Part shown: positions 19,913-29,785 of the stretch, one piece after another
How the letters are laid out: every line of letters begins with the position of its first letter
Numbering within the stretch: position 1 is the first letter of the stretch
From: Macrosoma leucophasiata
Taxonomy: Eukaryota; Arthropoda; Insecta; Lepidoptera; Hedylidae
Reading direction: 5' to 3'
DNA: 64,000 nt
NCBI GenBank assembly: GCA_036365455.1
Contig: JAWQUS010000022.1
Coordinates: forward strand, 5,146,001-5,210,000
The notes under the pieces: generated by a model
Told to the model about the DNA's origin: nothing
The model's database searches: none
The model's input: the letters and a program-made list of their open reading frames with translations, nothing else
Position numbers and translations under genes: made by a program

Positions 19913-19970
19913 ATATGTTTGGATCACGTATTTGTTATTTTAATATTATTATTGATATGTTGCTTACAAA

Positions 19971-20440
19971 AAAATCGGTCAGATGCGAGTCGGACTCGCT
20001 TATATAGGGATCCGCATTTTATCTAAAATGTCCATCTGTGGTTTCCATATAATGAAATGTTTACCAAATTTCACCAGACAAGTTTAGTGTATCAATAAAG
20101 TGTATCGTGTTCCGGTCAGGCGGTAATGTACGGCCCTGTAATTTCCGGCACAGAGGCATAACACCTTAGGCCTCATGAGTGGGAACGCATCTGCATTTTG
20201 ACCTTGGTCTTTGTGTGGGTGTCTATAGACTGCAGACATCACTTAACATCAATGTGAACTGCATGCTTGTTTGCCACTTCGATTACATAAAAAAAAATCA
20301 AGATTACACCACAGTCTTAAGAAAACGAACGTGTTACCGACGCACTCTCAGATTGAGAGGCACATAAACAAGTAGGCAGGAAGACAGACAGATTCACGAG
20401 TGATCTTACAAGGATTCAATTAGAAAGTTTCCTTTTTTTA
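19971..20440 (+). repeat. TACGGAACCC-type element remnant, split by S1
   Basis: AAAATCGGTCAGATGCGAGT at the left and AGGAAGACAGACAGATTCAC at the right, as in the copies at 1697 and 49109. S1 lies in the middle at 20103-20298. Confidence 0.5.
20103..20298 (+). repeat. S1 retroposon, 5' truncated
   Basis: Starts TATCGTGTTCCGGTCAGGCG and ends ACTTCGATTACATA with A9. Confidence 0.88.
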
Positions 20441-20449
20441 GGTTCAGAC

Positions 20450-20705
20450 CCCTTAAAAGATCCCTACAAACCTCAAGAAACCCCTATAAGATTATTATAT
20501 CAAAATGTACATTATTACTACACTACAAAGACCATAACAGATATCTTTGATTCAGAAATATTGTTTCTGTCACTGGAAGCATGAAATTAGATTTGGTCAC
20601 AATAAAACAGCAAAGTCGTCTCTAGTTAGGTCCGTAATGCTATTATGGGTGTCGACCAAGATTAAATAAGAGGGGTATCGTGATATTTGGATCACGTATT
20701 GATTG
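20450..20705 (+). repeat. Local duplication A, copy 2
   Basis: The uninterrupted partner of 19210. TCCGTAATGCTATTATGGGT runs straight into GTCGACCAAGATTAAATAAG and TTGGATCACGTATTG, showing the pre-insertion state. Confidence 0.6.
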
Positions 20706-21062
20706 TTTTATTTATATGGCGCTTCCCAAAGACTTTGCAACCCATAGCATTGAAATTTCGTGTGCTTCAATAATAATAAGAAACTAGCAAGAGATGGCTT
20801 GGCTCTTTTATTCTCGACCAAATAACTTCTTGACAGCTTTGTTATCGCGGCAGTAATATTTACTGATGTATGTGATGAGATGTACTTTTTATTTTGTACG
20901 GAAAACATAGTGTTTTTTGTGTGTGGTTTTATTGTGTACCTAGTGTGTGTAGTAGGTATAAAAGTTCGTCGAATATTAAAAATAACATAATTTATCACTC
21001 CAGGTGATTGGTTTTAGCTAGCCTTACAGCTCTACCCAAAGTGCCTGGTTCAATTCCCCACT
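20706..21062. other. AT-rich, nothing recognised
   Basis: The longest frame (minus, 96 codons) has no recognisable domain and low-complexity composition, so I do not call it a gene. Confidence 0.4.
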
Positions 21063-21810
21063 AAACTGAAAACGAAAAATTCAGGTATGTATCACGTTTC
21101 TACAAAATTTTAACATTTGCTGTTGTTAAAATGTTGTAGTTAGAAACGTGACACCCTTATCGTTTGGTGAGCATAATTTGATCTGTTTGTTATGTTCATT
21201 TCGGGTTGTTTAATAAAAAGTGGGTTATTATAATCGAAAGTAAACAATAATATATTTTATTTAATGTAATAAATTATACAAGCATTTAACATAGGCTACT
21301 TCTATTTATGAATGATATTATTATGTACTAAAAAAAACAAACACGAAATATATTTCGACGCAGACGAAAGCACGGGCACAGTTTTTTTTAAATTACGCAT
21401 TTGGATGGATTATGTCTGTCAATGGCAATAAATGTTTGGCACTCAACAGTGTATTCAGTACCATTTACTTTACAAAATACAACGACGAAATACTTGTTGA
21501 CTTAATATTTATATCCTCATGTAAAAATACAAAGAAACTCAGAAAAGCACAATTTGGTACCATTATTGCTTCAATGATAACAAAGCCTTATTCCTTGAGG
21601 TCGGAAATTTCATTTCGACGAAATAAAAGGCTCGAAGTCTTCTCGTTAGTCCCATAATATTATTGTCTCCCGACCAAGATGGTAGGAAAGGGGTTTCCTA
21701 GTAATTGGAAAGTCGTTGTTCTTTTTAATTCGATTTTAGGATTGTCTAAGGGACAACAAGGCCTTAATTAGTGAAGTTATTTGTTTCTAGGTTACTAAGT
21801 GTAAGTCTTG
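21063..21810 (+). repeat. Local duplication B, copy 1
   Basis: Shared landmarks in order: ATTCAGGTATGTATCACG, CCTTGAGGTCGGAAATT, CGACGAAATAAAAGGCTCG, CGACCAAGATGGTAG, GGATTGTCTAAGGGACAACA, AGGCCTTAATTAGTGAAG. The same order recurs at 22380-23055 and 23690-24342. Confidence 0.75.
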
Positions 21811-21825
21811 GGGTTTATATTCAAG

Positions 21826-22309
21826 TGTTTATTTATTTTATTTATTTATTTTTATACTTTATTGTACACCAATACATTAAAGAGACAACAAAATAGAAGA
21901 AATACACGATACAAAAGGCGGTCTTATCACAAAACTGCAATGTCTTCCAGACAACCTTTGGGTTTAGGAAACTGTGTAAATTAGAATATTAGGGGTGTAC
22001 TAATGCAAGTAAATTTATAATTATAGCTTACAAAGAAAAAAAAAATAAAATAATAAAAATAATAATAGGTAACTTTTAGGTGATCAGGACTTAACTCGAC
22101 AAGGGAAAGATCTGGGCGACGTAATGATCGTAAAGTCGTTTTTTGAACGTTACGACTGAATTAGCTTGTCGAATTTCAACAGGAAGCAAGTTCCATAGGC
22201 GGATAGCTTCCACCGTGAATGAATTTGGAATAAAATGAAGAGAAATGTGAAGGAATTGATAGAAGGAGATTATTGGAAGAAGGAAGGGACAAGGAATGAG
22301 AAGAGCCAA
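21826..22309 (-). mobile_element. LINE 3' end with C-terminal coding piece
   Basis: Minus-strand coding (22309-22091) is followed by a 3' UTR and a TAAA-type tail (TACAATAAAGTATAAAAATA). It is inserted between duplication B copies. 5' truncated. Confidence 0.8.
22091..22309 (-). pseudogene. LINE reverse transcriptase, extreme C-terminus
   Basis: From about residue 30 it reads SFTVEAIRLWNLLPVEIRQA then VVTFKKRLYDHY. This is the LWN-LP-IR..F(K)RL block that ends many Jockey/CR1-like ORF2 proteins. The first 30 residues look out of frame. There is no catalytic domain. Clade not assigned. Confidence 0.75.
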
Positions 22310-22379
22310 GAAAAAGAAAACGCTCCTTCAAATAGGATGGGGTTGTTTGAACAAAAGAAAAAGTTTTTATACTTAGAAA

Positions 22380-23055
22380 GAAAGATTCAGGTATGTATCA
22401 CGCTTCTACAAATTTTTTACATGTCGCTGTGTTAGAATTTTGTATAACATGTTTACAACTCAGGCTATTTTTAGTTTCGCGGGTAAACATAGTTATGTAG
22501 TTTGATGTGTAATTACGCAATTAGTATGATTTTTTCTGTCAATGACAGTAAAAAAATTAGCATTCCAATAAAGTATTCAGTATTTACTGGTGGCATAGCT
22601 CCAGGCACCAGCGCATTACCTAATATACTTGCCGCTAAATAGTAGTGTTCAGCACTAACGTGATCCGTGTGTAATTTCCGGCAAAGAGGCGTAACACCTT
22701 AGGCCTCAGGAGTGGTAACGCATCTGCATTTTGACCTCTGGTCTTTGTGTGGGTGTTATGTAAAATACAAATAACACAACGATGACTAAATATTTGTTTC
22801 CTCATATAAAAATACAAAGAAACTCAGAAAAGCACAATTTAGTATTATTATTGCTTCAATAACAAAGGTTTCTCTTTCCTTGAGGTTGGAAATTACATTA
22901 CGACGAAATAAAAGGCTCGGAGTCTTCTCGTTAGTCCCATAATATTACTGTCTCCCGACCAAGATTGTAGAAAAGGGGTTTGTAATTGGCAACTTGTTGT
23001 TCTTTTTAATTCGATTTTAGGATTGTCTAAGGGACCACAAGGCCTTATTAGTGAA
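22380..23055 (+). repeat. Local duplication B, copy 2
   Basis: Same landmarks as copy 1, carrying an S1 (22586). It ends GGCCTTATTAGTGAA, where F1 is inserted; its right edge resumes at 23624-23689. Confidence 0.75.
22586..22765 (+). repeat. S1 retroposon, internally deleted
   Basis: ACTGGTGGCATAGCTCCAGG..CACCAGCGCATTACCT to GTCTTTGTGTGGGTGT, then jumps to TATGTAAAATACA. Deletions in the first 50 bp and near the 3' end. Confidence 0.8.
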
Positions 23056-23130
23056 TGTTTTATATTATTTCGCATTAACACATGCTTGTGAAATATATTT
23101 TATTTAAAGAAAAATGGAAAGAAAAATTTG

Positions 23131-23204
23131 ACTTCAGGCGAGACACGAACTCGCGGCCTACTGGGAATCTAGTCCAGCCGCTCTTCCAATTGAGCTACTG
23201 AATT
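23131..23204 (-). tRNA. tRNA-like sequence inside F1 (left arm), degenerate
   Basis: The minus strand has a D-arm GCTC..GAGC, a B box near AGTTCG and 3' acceptor CTGAAGT. The 5' acceptor reads AATTCAG, so the stem is damaged, and the T-loop has GTGTCTCGC. It is part of the mobile element and is not called a functional tRNA gene. Confidence 0.55.
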
Positions 23205-23516
23205 CCTGCCCGATTTGTCAAATCTTTCCTTAACATTTATTGCATTGCTGTATGTTAGCAGTAGCGCCATCTATTGCCAACTATGCTAGTTAGGCAACCG
23301 ATATAATAGACTTTGCAGTTTATTGAATATCGTTAAGAAGTCGCTTTTACCCATAATAATTGTTTTATAATATTTCGCATTAACACATGCTTGTGAAATA
23401 TATTTTATTTAAAGAAAAATGGAAAGAAAAATTTGACTTCAGGCGAGACTCGAACTCGCGGCCTACTATAATGCACTGCAATAAATGTGAAGGAAAGATT
23501 TGACAAATCGGGCAGG

Positions 23517-23590
23517 ACTTCAGTAGCTCAATTGGAAGAGCGGCTGGACTAGATTCCCAGTAGGCCGCGAGTTCGAGTCTCGCCTGAAGT
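23517..23590 (+). tRNA. tRNA-like sequence inside F1 (right arm)
   Basis: The acceptor ACTTCAG pairs fully with CTGAAGT. The D-stem is GCTC/GAGC and the T-stem GCGAG/CTCGC around TTCGAGT. The anticodon stem is poor (CTGGA against CCCAG, loop CTAGATT, AGA by position) and there are extra bases around it. The A box is TAGCTCAATTGG. It is best seen as a tRNA-derived internal Pol III promoter. Isotype cannot be assigned. Confidence 0.6.
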
Positions 23591-23689
23591 CAAATTTTTC
23601 TTTCCATTTTTCTTTAAATAAAACTTATTAGTGAAGTTATTGGTTTGCAGGTTGTTAAGTGTGAGTCATAGGGTTTGTATTTAAGTGTT

Positions 23690-24342
23690 TGAACAAAAGA
23701 AAAAGTATTAAAATAGTTTTAAACTTAGAAAGAAAGATTCAGGTATGTATCACGCTTCTACAAAGGAGATGTTTCACGTTGGCTTCAATGATAACAAAGC
23801 CTTCTTATTCCTTGAGGTCGGAAATTACATTTCGACGAAATAAAAGGCTCAAAGTCTTCTCGTTAGTCCCAGTGCCGGATTAGCCATATAGCAGGAGTAG
23901 CAAATGCTACGGGCCCCGCGCCATTGGGGGCCCCGTGCCTGTGCCCAAAAAAAAAACACAAATATATAATACACCTTAGCTATTCTCAAAGGGAGCGTTG
24001 ACCACTAATTATATTACCTATATTATTATGTTGCAAGTTGGCAATACCACAATACTTACAGGGGGAATCCCCTAAATTTGTTTTCGATTCCTTTTCGTAA
24101 ATGTTGTTTTATTTACATCCTAAATTTCAGTAGGCAATGTAACTCTAGGGCCCCATGGTCACATTTGCTACGGGCCCCGCACTTTTATCCGGCGCGTGGG
24201 CCTTATCCGGCACTGGTTAGTCCCATAATATTACAGTCTCCCGACCAAGATTGTAGAAAAGGGGTTTGTAATTGGCAAGTTATTGTTCTTTTCATTTCGA
24301 TTTTAGGATTGTATAAGGGACAACAAGGCCTTATTAGTGAAG
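23690..24342 (+). repeat. Local duplication B, copy 3
   Basis: Same landmarks as copies 1 and 2. It carries a hAT MITE at 23870-24215 and an S1 inserted right after CCTTATTAGTGAAG. Confidence 0.75.
23870..24215. mobile_element. hAT-type MITE
   Basis: The ends CAGTGCCGGATTAGCC and GGCCTTATCCGGCACTG are inverted. A perfect 8-bp duplication, GTTAGTCC, lies at 23862-23869 and 24216-24223. The empty site exists in duplication B copies 1 and 2. The ends repeat a GCTACGGGCCCCGC motif on both sides. 346 bp, non-coding. Confidence 0.92.
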
Positions 24343-24649
24343 TTTTTTTTTTTTTTTGTTTATGTAATAAAAGTGGCAAACAAGCATGCAGTTCACATTG
24401 ATGTTAAGTGATGACTGCAGCCTATAGACACCCACACAACGACCAGAGGTCAAAATGCAGATGCGCTGCCACTCCTGAGGCATTAAGTGATATGCCTCTG
24501 TGCCTAAAATTACAGGGCCGTACATTACCACCTGACCGGAACACGATAGTGCTGAACACTACCATTTAGCGGCAAGTATATTAGGTAATGCGGTGGTGCC
24601 TACGCCCGCGAGCTCCGTCACTGGAACTCTACCACCAGTAAAAATAGTA
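24343..24649 (-). mobile_element. S1 retroposon, full length
   Basis: A T15 run on the left, ACCACCAGT then AAAAATAGTA on the right. An 8-bp duplication, TAGTGAAG, lies at 24335-24342 and 24650-24657. Direct evidence that S1 integrates by a LINE-like route. Confidence 0.93.
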
Positions 24650-24706
24650 TAGTGAAGTATTATTATTATCATGAAGTAGTAAATAAATATATGGTTCACA
24701 TTTTTT

Positions 24707-24780
24707 ACTGGTGGTAGAGTTCCAAGTGTAGGAGCTCAAGGGTGAAGGCACCGCCGCAATACCTAACCACTCTGCCGCAA
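24707..24780 (+). repeat. Older S1, 5' fragment
   Basis: ACTGGTGGTAGAGTTCCAAG..GGCACCGCCGC..CTCTGCCGCAAA. Diverged; ends abruptly. Confidence 0.75.
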
Positions 24781-24966
24781 AATTAAATTAGCTGCTGAAA
24801 CGTTCGTAAAGTTTCGCGAGAAAGCACTAATTCATTCGAAATCACTTTATTAATAAGATTGATTACCTTACCTGTTTTATATAAAGTTAAATTAAACAAA
24901 ACTTGATTCCAAACATTTTAAAAATGAAGGTCTCATAAAACTGATTTGATTACAAATTACTCTTAC

Positions 24967-25278
24967 GTAACTTCACGCCTGTAATCCCCGAAGGGGTAGG
25001 CAGAGGTAAATGCATGCATTCAAGCATACATGCATACACCCACGATTCGCCGGTTACGTTTTGGCCCATGTAACAGGTGGCGAGCCTGTTGACATCTCCG
25101 GGCACATTACCAAACTTTGAGGTACTGGGAAATTTCCAGAAAATGGAAAAATCCCAATAGAACCAGAGATAAAGGCTTTTTCACCATTATCTCTGATAAC
25201 CCCCTACCCGGGAATCGAACCCAGGACCTCAGCGTAGTAGTAGTGGCCTGCTACCACTAGGCTACCGAGGCAGCTGGC
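24967..25278 (-). mobile_element. S2 SINE, full length
   Basis: On the minus strand: CTGCCTCGGTAGCCTAGTGG, B box GGTTCGATTCC, tail GGCGTGAAGTTACG. A perfect 15-bp duplication, ACAAATTACTCTTAC, lies at 24952-24966 and 25279-25293. Confidence 0.95.
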
Positions 25279-25293
25279 ACAAATTACTCTTAC

Positions 25294-25515
25294 ATAATTT
25301 TAATTTAATTAATATTTTTTCAGAAAACAATTAATTTTGTTGCAATAATAATATGGGAGACGTGTTTGTTAGTAGAAGACAACAATGAAAATAATTACAA
25401 TCTACGGTCTGATTCCAAATATTACAGAATGTAATTTGGTTGTTATCACGTAATATTTATCTAAAAAGTGTTAAACCTAATAATTATAGGTTTACATATG
25501 GATTCATGTTTTAAT
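25294..25515. other. AT-rich, nothing recognised
   Basis: No family or frame. Confidence 0.35.
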
Positions 25516-26100
25516 TCACATACTCGCTATATCTGAAAATAAATGAAGGTAAATGTAAACAGTATTTTACAAGCTCATCGATGCAAGATATCACGTAGGG
25601 AGCGTGTTTCAACTCCCCGAAGCATTTCAGGTAGTGAATTGCGCTGCCATATTAGGCGAAAATGCTATAAAAATCATTTTTTTGTTATATTGTAAACAAC
25701 GCCATCTATTGGGTGCAATTATAAATCCAAACTTTGATGTAATCCACTCAAACACAAAAAATCACTAAATTTATACTTAGTATTTTTAATTCGAAACATT
25801 TTTAAATTCTCTTGAGATCAAAAATAAATATTTGAAAGCATATTTTTTCTGTATTTTTTATTGTGTATGATATTTTTAACACGTCTTATATTTAGTACTC
25901 AAGTGTTTTTAAATTAAAATCTCTATTGGACGGTTTTTTGGTTACAATACTTTCACGTTTTATTTTATATCTTAACTACATCAGAATATAAATAAAGGTG
26001 ACTGTAAACAGTATTTCAGAACCTCATCGATGCAAGGCGTCACGTAGAGAACGTGCTTAGATTCCTCAAGGTATTTCGGATAGTCAACTTTCTCGAAATT
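25516..26100 (+). repeat. Local tandem duplication, about 456-bp period
   Basis: GTAAACAGTATTT..CTCATCGATGCAAG..TCACGTAG at 25555-25600 recurs at 26009-26052. A related GGTCTTTTGGTAATA segment occurs at about 26150 and again at about 26470. Not recognised as coding. Confidence 0.55.
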
Positions 26101-26176
26101 GACACAAAATAAATATTTTTATTTCTTTTTTTTTATTTTAATGCTACCGTCGGTCTTTTGGTAATAATTACTACAC

Positions 26177-26360
26177 TTTTTTTATGTAATCGAGACGGCA
26201 AACAAGCATGCATTTCACATTGATGTTCAGTGATGACTCTACACAATGATCAGAGGTCAAAATGTAGAAGCGCGACTCCTGAGGCCCAAGGTGTGATGCC
26301 TCTGCAGGCAAGTATATTAGGTAATTCGGTAGTGCCTATCACTGGACCTCTACTACCAGT
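26177..26360 (-). repeat. S1 retroposon, internally deleted
   Basis: A T-run and TATGTAATCGAGACGGCAAA at the left; ACTACCAGT at the right. Two internal deletions remove the CTATAGGCTGCAG and GTTCCGGTCAGG segments. Confidence 0.85.
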
Positions 26361-26799
26361 AGAAAGTAGTAGTATTTCGGCTCTTTACAATACCTAAAAG
26401 TCTGTACGGATCGACGTACGGTGCGCGAGTACGACTCGCACTTAGCTGTTTTTTTATTTCAGTGCTACTCTCGGTCTTTTGGTAATATTACATTGATATT
26501 ACATGGACCAAAAATAAAAATAGCAAATTTAGTGAATTTTTCATGTATGAATTTACCCCTGCCTTCCCTTCCAGAGAACTTATATGACGTTGCTCTTCTA
26601 CAATTGGTGAGATAAAACTAAAATCCGCTATATACAAGGTTTAATCAAATATTTAACCCCGACCGCTCTCGTTTGACCGTTTTCAGAGTAAACAAAAACT
26701 TATGTTATTAAAAACGGGTTTTGTTTATCTTAAACAGAAATTTTTAAGGATTATATGTGGTAAACCGATATAGATAATTTTATATCTATGATTTATTTA

Positions 26800-27082
26800 T
26801 TTTTTCTGTTACGGAAGTGGCAAACAAGCATGCAGTTCACATTGATGTTAAGTGATGACTGCAGCCTATCGACACCCACACAAAGACCGAGGTCAAAATG
26901 CAGATGCGTTACCACTCCTGAGGCCTAAGGTGTTATGCCTCTGTGCCGGAAATTACAGGGCCGTACATTACCAACTGACCGGAACACGATAGTGCTGAAC
27001 ACTGCCATTTAACGGCAAGTATATTAGGTAATGCGGTGGTGCCTGCGCCCGCGAGCTCCGTCACTGGAGCTCTACCACCAGT
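26800..27082 (-). mobile_element. S1 retroposon, full length
   Basis: GTTACGGAAGTGGCAAACAA to ACCACCAGT. A possible duplication ATTTATT lies on both sides. Near consensus. Confidence 0.9.
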
Positions 27083-27664
27083 CAGTCATTTATTGCTTTT
27101 GTTGTCTTTTTTGTCACTACTCTTTTGTTTTGAGTAATGAATGGTCGCTTATTTTACTTTGTTGGCGAGGCAAGGTAGTGTGCGTGCACTACTTAAGTTA
27201 TAAGTACATAGTAGTACATTCGTTACGTAGAACAGTAGTAACACACAACCAGATTCGGTCGGCGGACCAAATCCGCCGTTCAAATCCGCTGTCCCTACAC
27301 ACGGCCGTCTAAACCCGAGCGAGCGGACCGCATTGGACTTGCTTAATAATAATTCTGTCCGTCGGACTGCTTTACACACGGCAAGATTTGGTTCGGAGCG
27401 AACCGAATCCGGGAGTGATGTAGCGTCCACTACATTAAGGCGCCAACTAGTGGAATACAATGAAACCTCACAGTACTTGTCTAGTACGATAGATGGCGTG
27501 CAATCGAATTACATCGCACATACGAAGATTTCTGAAGAGTTGGCATATATACAACTTCCCAACGTCAATCGTTGGGCCGCGGCCCGCCAGGCGCTATCAC
27601 CTCGCCTGGTTGGAGGATCCTCCCTTTTCGTCGGAGGAACACTTCCAGCCGTTCCTCCACACTA
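27083..27664. other. Unidentified, locally GC-rich stretch
   Basis: Contains two CTACACACGG/TTTACACACGG words and two CCGTC..CGGAC palindromic pieces (27255-27430), then a frame of 110 codons (27333-27665) with no domain I recognise. It could be the end of an unknown DNA transposon. It ends where the hAT element is inserted. Confidence 0.3.
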
Positions 27665-27901
27665 ATATCTATTAGCGGTGGGACGGGTCGCAATTTTATC
27701 GACCCGGGCGACCCGAATTATTATAGACGCTAGCCCGGGTTGCATCTCGGGTTGATTCGGGTTGAAATATAAATAAAAAGTACCTAGTATGAGAAATTAC
27801 TTGCTTTGCAATGCCTTCATTGTTTGAGCTAAGTTCACAGTAGTTCACATGTCAACAATGAACCTTCGTAACCATACCTATACAGAAAAGCTGAACGATA
27901 C

Positions 27902-28006
27902 TCTGGTTTTGTAGAAATCTGTAGGCTGCAATCATCACATGACATCCGTGTACAAACTACATGCATGTTCGCTTAGTTTGCCACCATCACTCCATTAGAA
28001 AAAAAT
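27902..28006 (+). repeat. Older S1, 3' fragment
   Basis: TGTAGGCTGCAATCATCACA..GTTTGCCACCATCACTCC with an A-run. Strongly diverged. Confidence 0.65.
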
Positions 28007-28454
28007 CAAAACATAACATTGTAAGAGCGCGCTAAATTCGTATTGTGTTAATGTACTTACTTCAAATATTATAACGCGTTACCTCTTACTGACTCTTACT
28101 CTATGACGTAGTGTGAGTGAAAGATAAAATATAGGTAGGTATACCAACTTCAACACCGCGTCCTTTTTTCTTATTGAATGTCCAATGTCCATTAGGAAGA
28201 TGACGATGATTAGATAGTTCCATAAGAAATAATTAATATGATAAGATGAGTCCAGTGAAGTGATGGGGATTTTACTAGAAACTTTTTATGGAGTTTTGAA
28301 AACAACACGACAAGTCACATTTTACTACAATAAATCACTTTCCTACACTCTTATCCGGTCGGTCGAGCGCTTTACGAAATAAAACTAATAAAAACCCGCC
28401 AAAACACCCAAGCAAAGTAAGACTAGAACGCTCACGCGCATGCGATCTCCGTTT

Positions 28455-28730
28455 AAGGATGGCGATCAATTAATCGGCAGATGAATCTTTCGGACCAAAA
28501 AATCGATTATTTAAATCGATCCACAGCACAGAATCAGAGAAAATAAGACAGGAAGCCAGATAATGACAGATACCTTATTTTTGGCTCATTTCTTATCCTT
28601 GGTTGAGTTCTTAGTATTACATAATACAAATCGAATATAAATTGATTAAGTGGAAAAATATAAATTTAAATTATAATAAAATAATAATCGATTCAAAGAT
28701 CGATCTTTTTCAGAAAGAATTGCCATCCCT
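28455..28730. mobile_element. Possible nested hAT-like MITE
   Basis: AAGGATGGCGATCAATTAAT at the left and GAATTGCCATCCCT at the right, with internal ATCGATT palindromes, as in insect hAT MITEs. No matching 8-bp flanks, so the insertion is not proven. Confidence 0.4.
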
Positions 28731-28746
28731 AGCTGCGCTCCACGTC

Positions 28747-28840
28747 ATTAGCACGCATGCGCACTGGACTCTATTAGCACGCATGCGCACTGGACTCTAT
28801 TAGCGCGCATGCGCACTGGACTCTATTATAGCGCATGCGC
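28747..28840. repeat. 26-bp tandem repeat with GCGCATGCGC motif
   Basis: Three copies of ATTAGCACGCATGCGCACTG plus GACTCT, and a fourth partial. Each contains CGCATGCGCA, matching the NRF-1/Ewg binding palindrome; copies 3 and 4 contain the exact GCGCATGCGC. Confidence 0.85.
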
Positions 28841-29300
28841 TTTCAAGGTTCCCGCCAAAAAACTCTAATTTAATTCACTTAGATTAGATGGCACGCAATA
28901 ATGACCACTAGAGCATTGATATACCTGAGGATGTTTGCCTTGATGTTAACATATGAGTTTTAAAGATTTATTTTTAGGGTTTCGTAGTGAGATAATAAAT
29001 TCAGAATTTAGGTAATACATGTTATTAAATATTTATTACTAAAATAGTAATATGTACAGTGTATGCTTAATTCTGAATGAATTAATAATTTCAAAATTGA
29101 AATACCTATTACTCTTCTACTTCGACATGTCATGTTAGCCATAATGTATGTGATGACGTGTATGATGATGTGTAACAAATTTTTTATTTATACCTTTTTG
29201 GTTAAGTGTTCCAAAAAAAAATTCTTAATCTCAAGAAACATTTTTCTCATATACCTATCCATCCATCATAACGTGGAGTAGCGGACAGACGAGCAGAGCG

Positions 29301-29510
29301 CATGCGCAACCCGTCAAACCGTATACATTATATACATTCATTTGCTGCCCGACTTCTGTCTCATTCAATCACCTACTGAAATAATTTGCCTTTCTCATTT
29401 ACACACTATATAACGCAACCCGTCACGCCGTCAACCCGTAAACCTTCTCTCTCGTTCTATTACCTACTGAAACAATTAACCTTTCTCATTCGCACAACCC
29501 GTACGTACGA
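29301..29510. repeat. About 100-bp imperfect direct repeat with AACCCGT
   Basis: CACCTACTGAAATAATTTGC..CTTTCTCATT and TACCTACTGAAACAATTAAC..CTTTCTCATT, each followed by CAACCCGT. Lies in the right part of the hAT element. Confidence 0.65.
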
Positions 29511-29785
29511 TACGGGTAGGCATCTCGGTTATCGCACGCCGCGCGGCGAGTACGCGGCTACGCGGGCTACGCAGCCCGAAAGCAAGGTACCTAATTGTTC
29601 TGCGGCGGCGACGACGAAAGCGTGACCCGCGCGTGAGACTGATAGCCTGATGGCGCCACGGGTCAACCCGTTACAGCGCAAAGAGAACCCGAATTTTCGG
29701 GTTGGCTGACATGCTCGGTTCGTGCGGGCAATTTAGCTCGAGTCGCCCATCGCTAATATCTATCCCACAGATATCTCATCATCTT

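Larger units (their letters stand above)
23056..23623. mobile_element. F1 tRNA-bearing foldback, largest copy
   Basis: 568 bp between perfect 12-bp duplications CTTATTAGTGAA (23044-23055 and 23624-23635). Inverted arms of about 150 bp each carry a tRNA-like sequence in opposite directions. The arms end in AAAGAAAAATGGAAAG. A third partial arm (GTTTTATAATATTTCGCATT, 23358) lies between, so this copy looks like one and a half units. No protein frame. Confidence 0.85.
27673..29755. mobile_element. Non-autonomous hAT element, 2.08 kb
   Basis: The ends TAGCGGTGGGACGGGTCG and CGAGTCGCCCATCGCTA are inverted (hAT-type TAGNGNTGGG). A perfect 8-bp duplication, ATATCTAT, lies at 27665-27672 and 29756-29763. 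Many AACCCG/CGGGTT words cluster near both ends. No transposase frame. It contains an S1 scrap, a nested hAT-like piece and a 26-bp tandem repeat. Confidence 0.92.

Noticed and set aside
23517..23590. Functional tRNA gene
   Set aside because: The anticodon arm is poor with extra bases, the sequence occurs only within mobile F1 copies, and the anticodon by position (AGA) does not fit the short variable loop expected of that tRNA.
26440..26620. Host exon after the TTTTTTTATTTCAG acceptor-like word
   Set aside because: T-rich AT DNA gives such words often; the frame of 64 codons has no known domain, and the word is inside a local duplication.
27333..27665. 110-codon frame next to the hAT element as a gene or PIF/Harbinger protein
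   Set aside because: No recognisable motif and no support beyond length.
28455..28730. Nested hAT MITE as a certain call
   Set aside because: The ends look right but the 8-bp flanks do not match, so it is kept only at low confidence.
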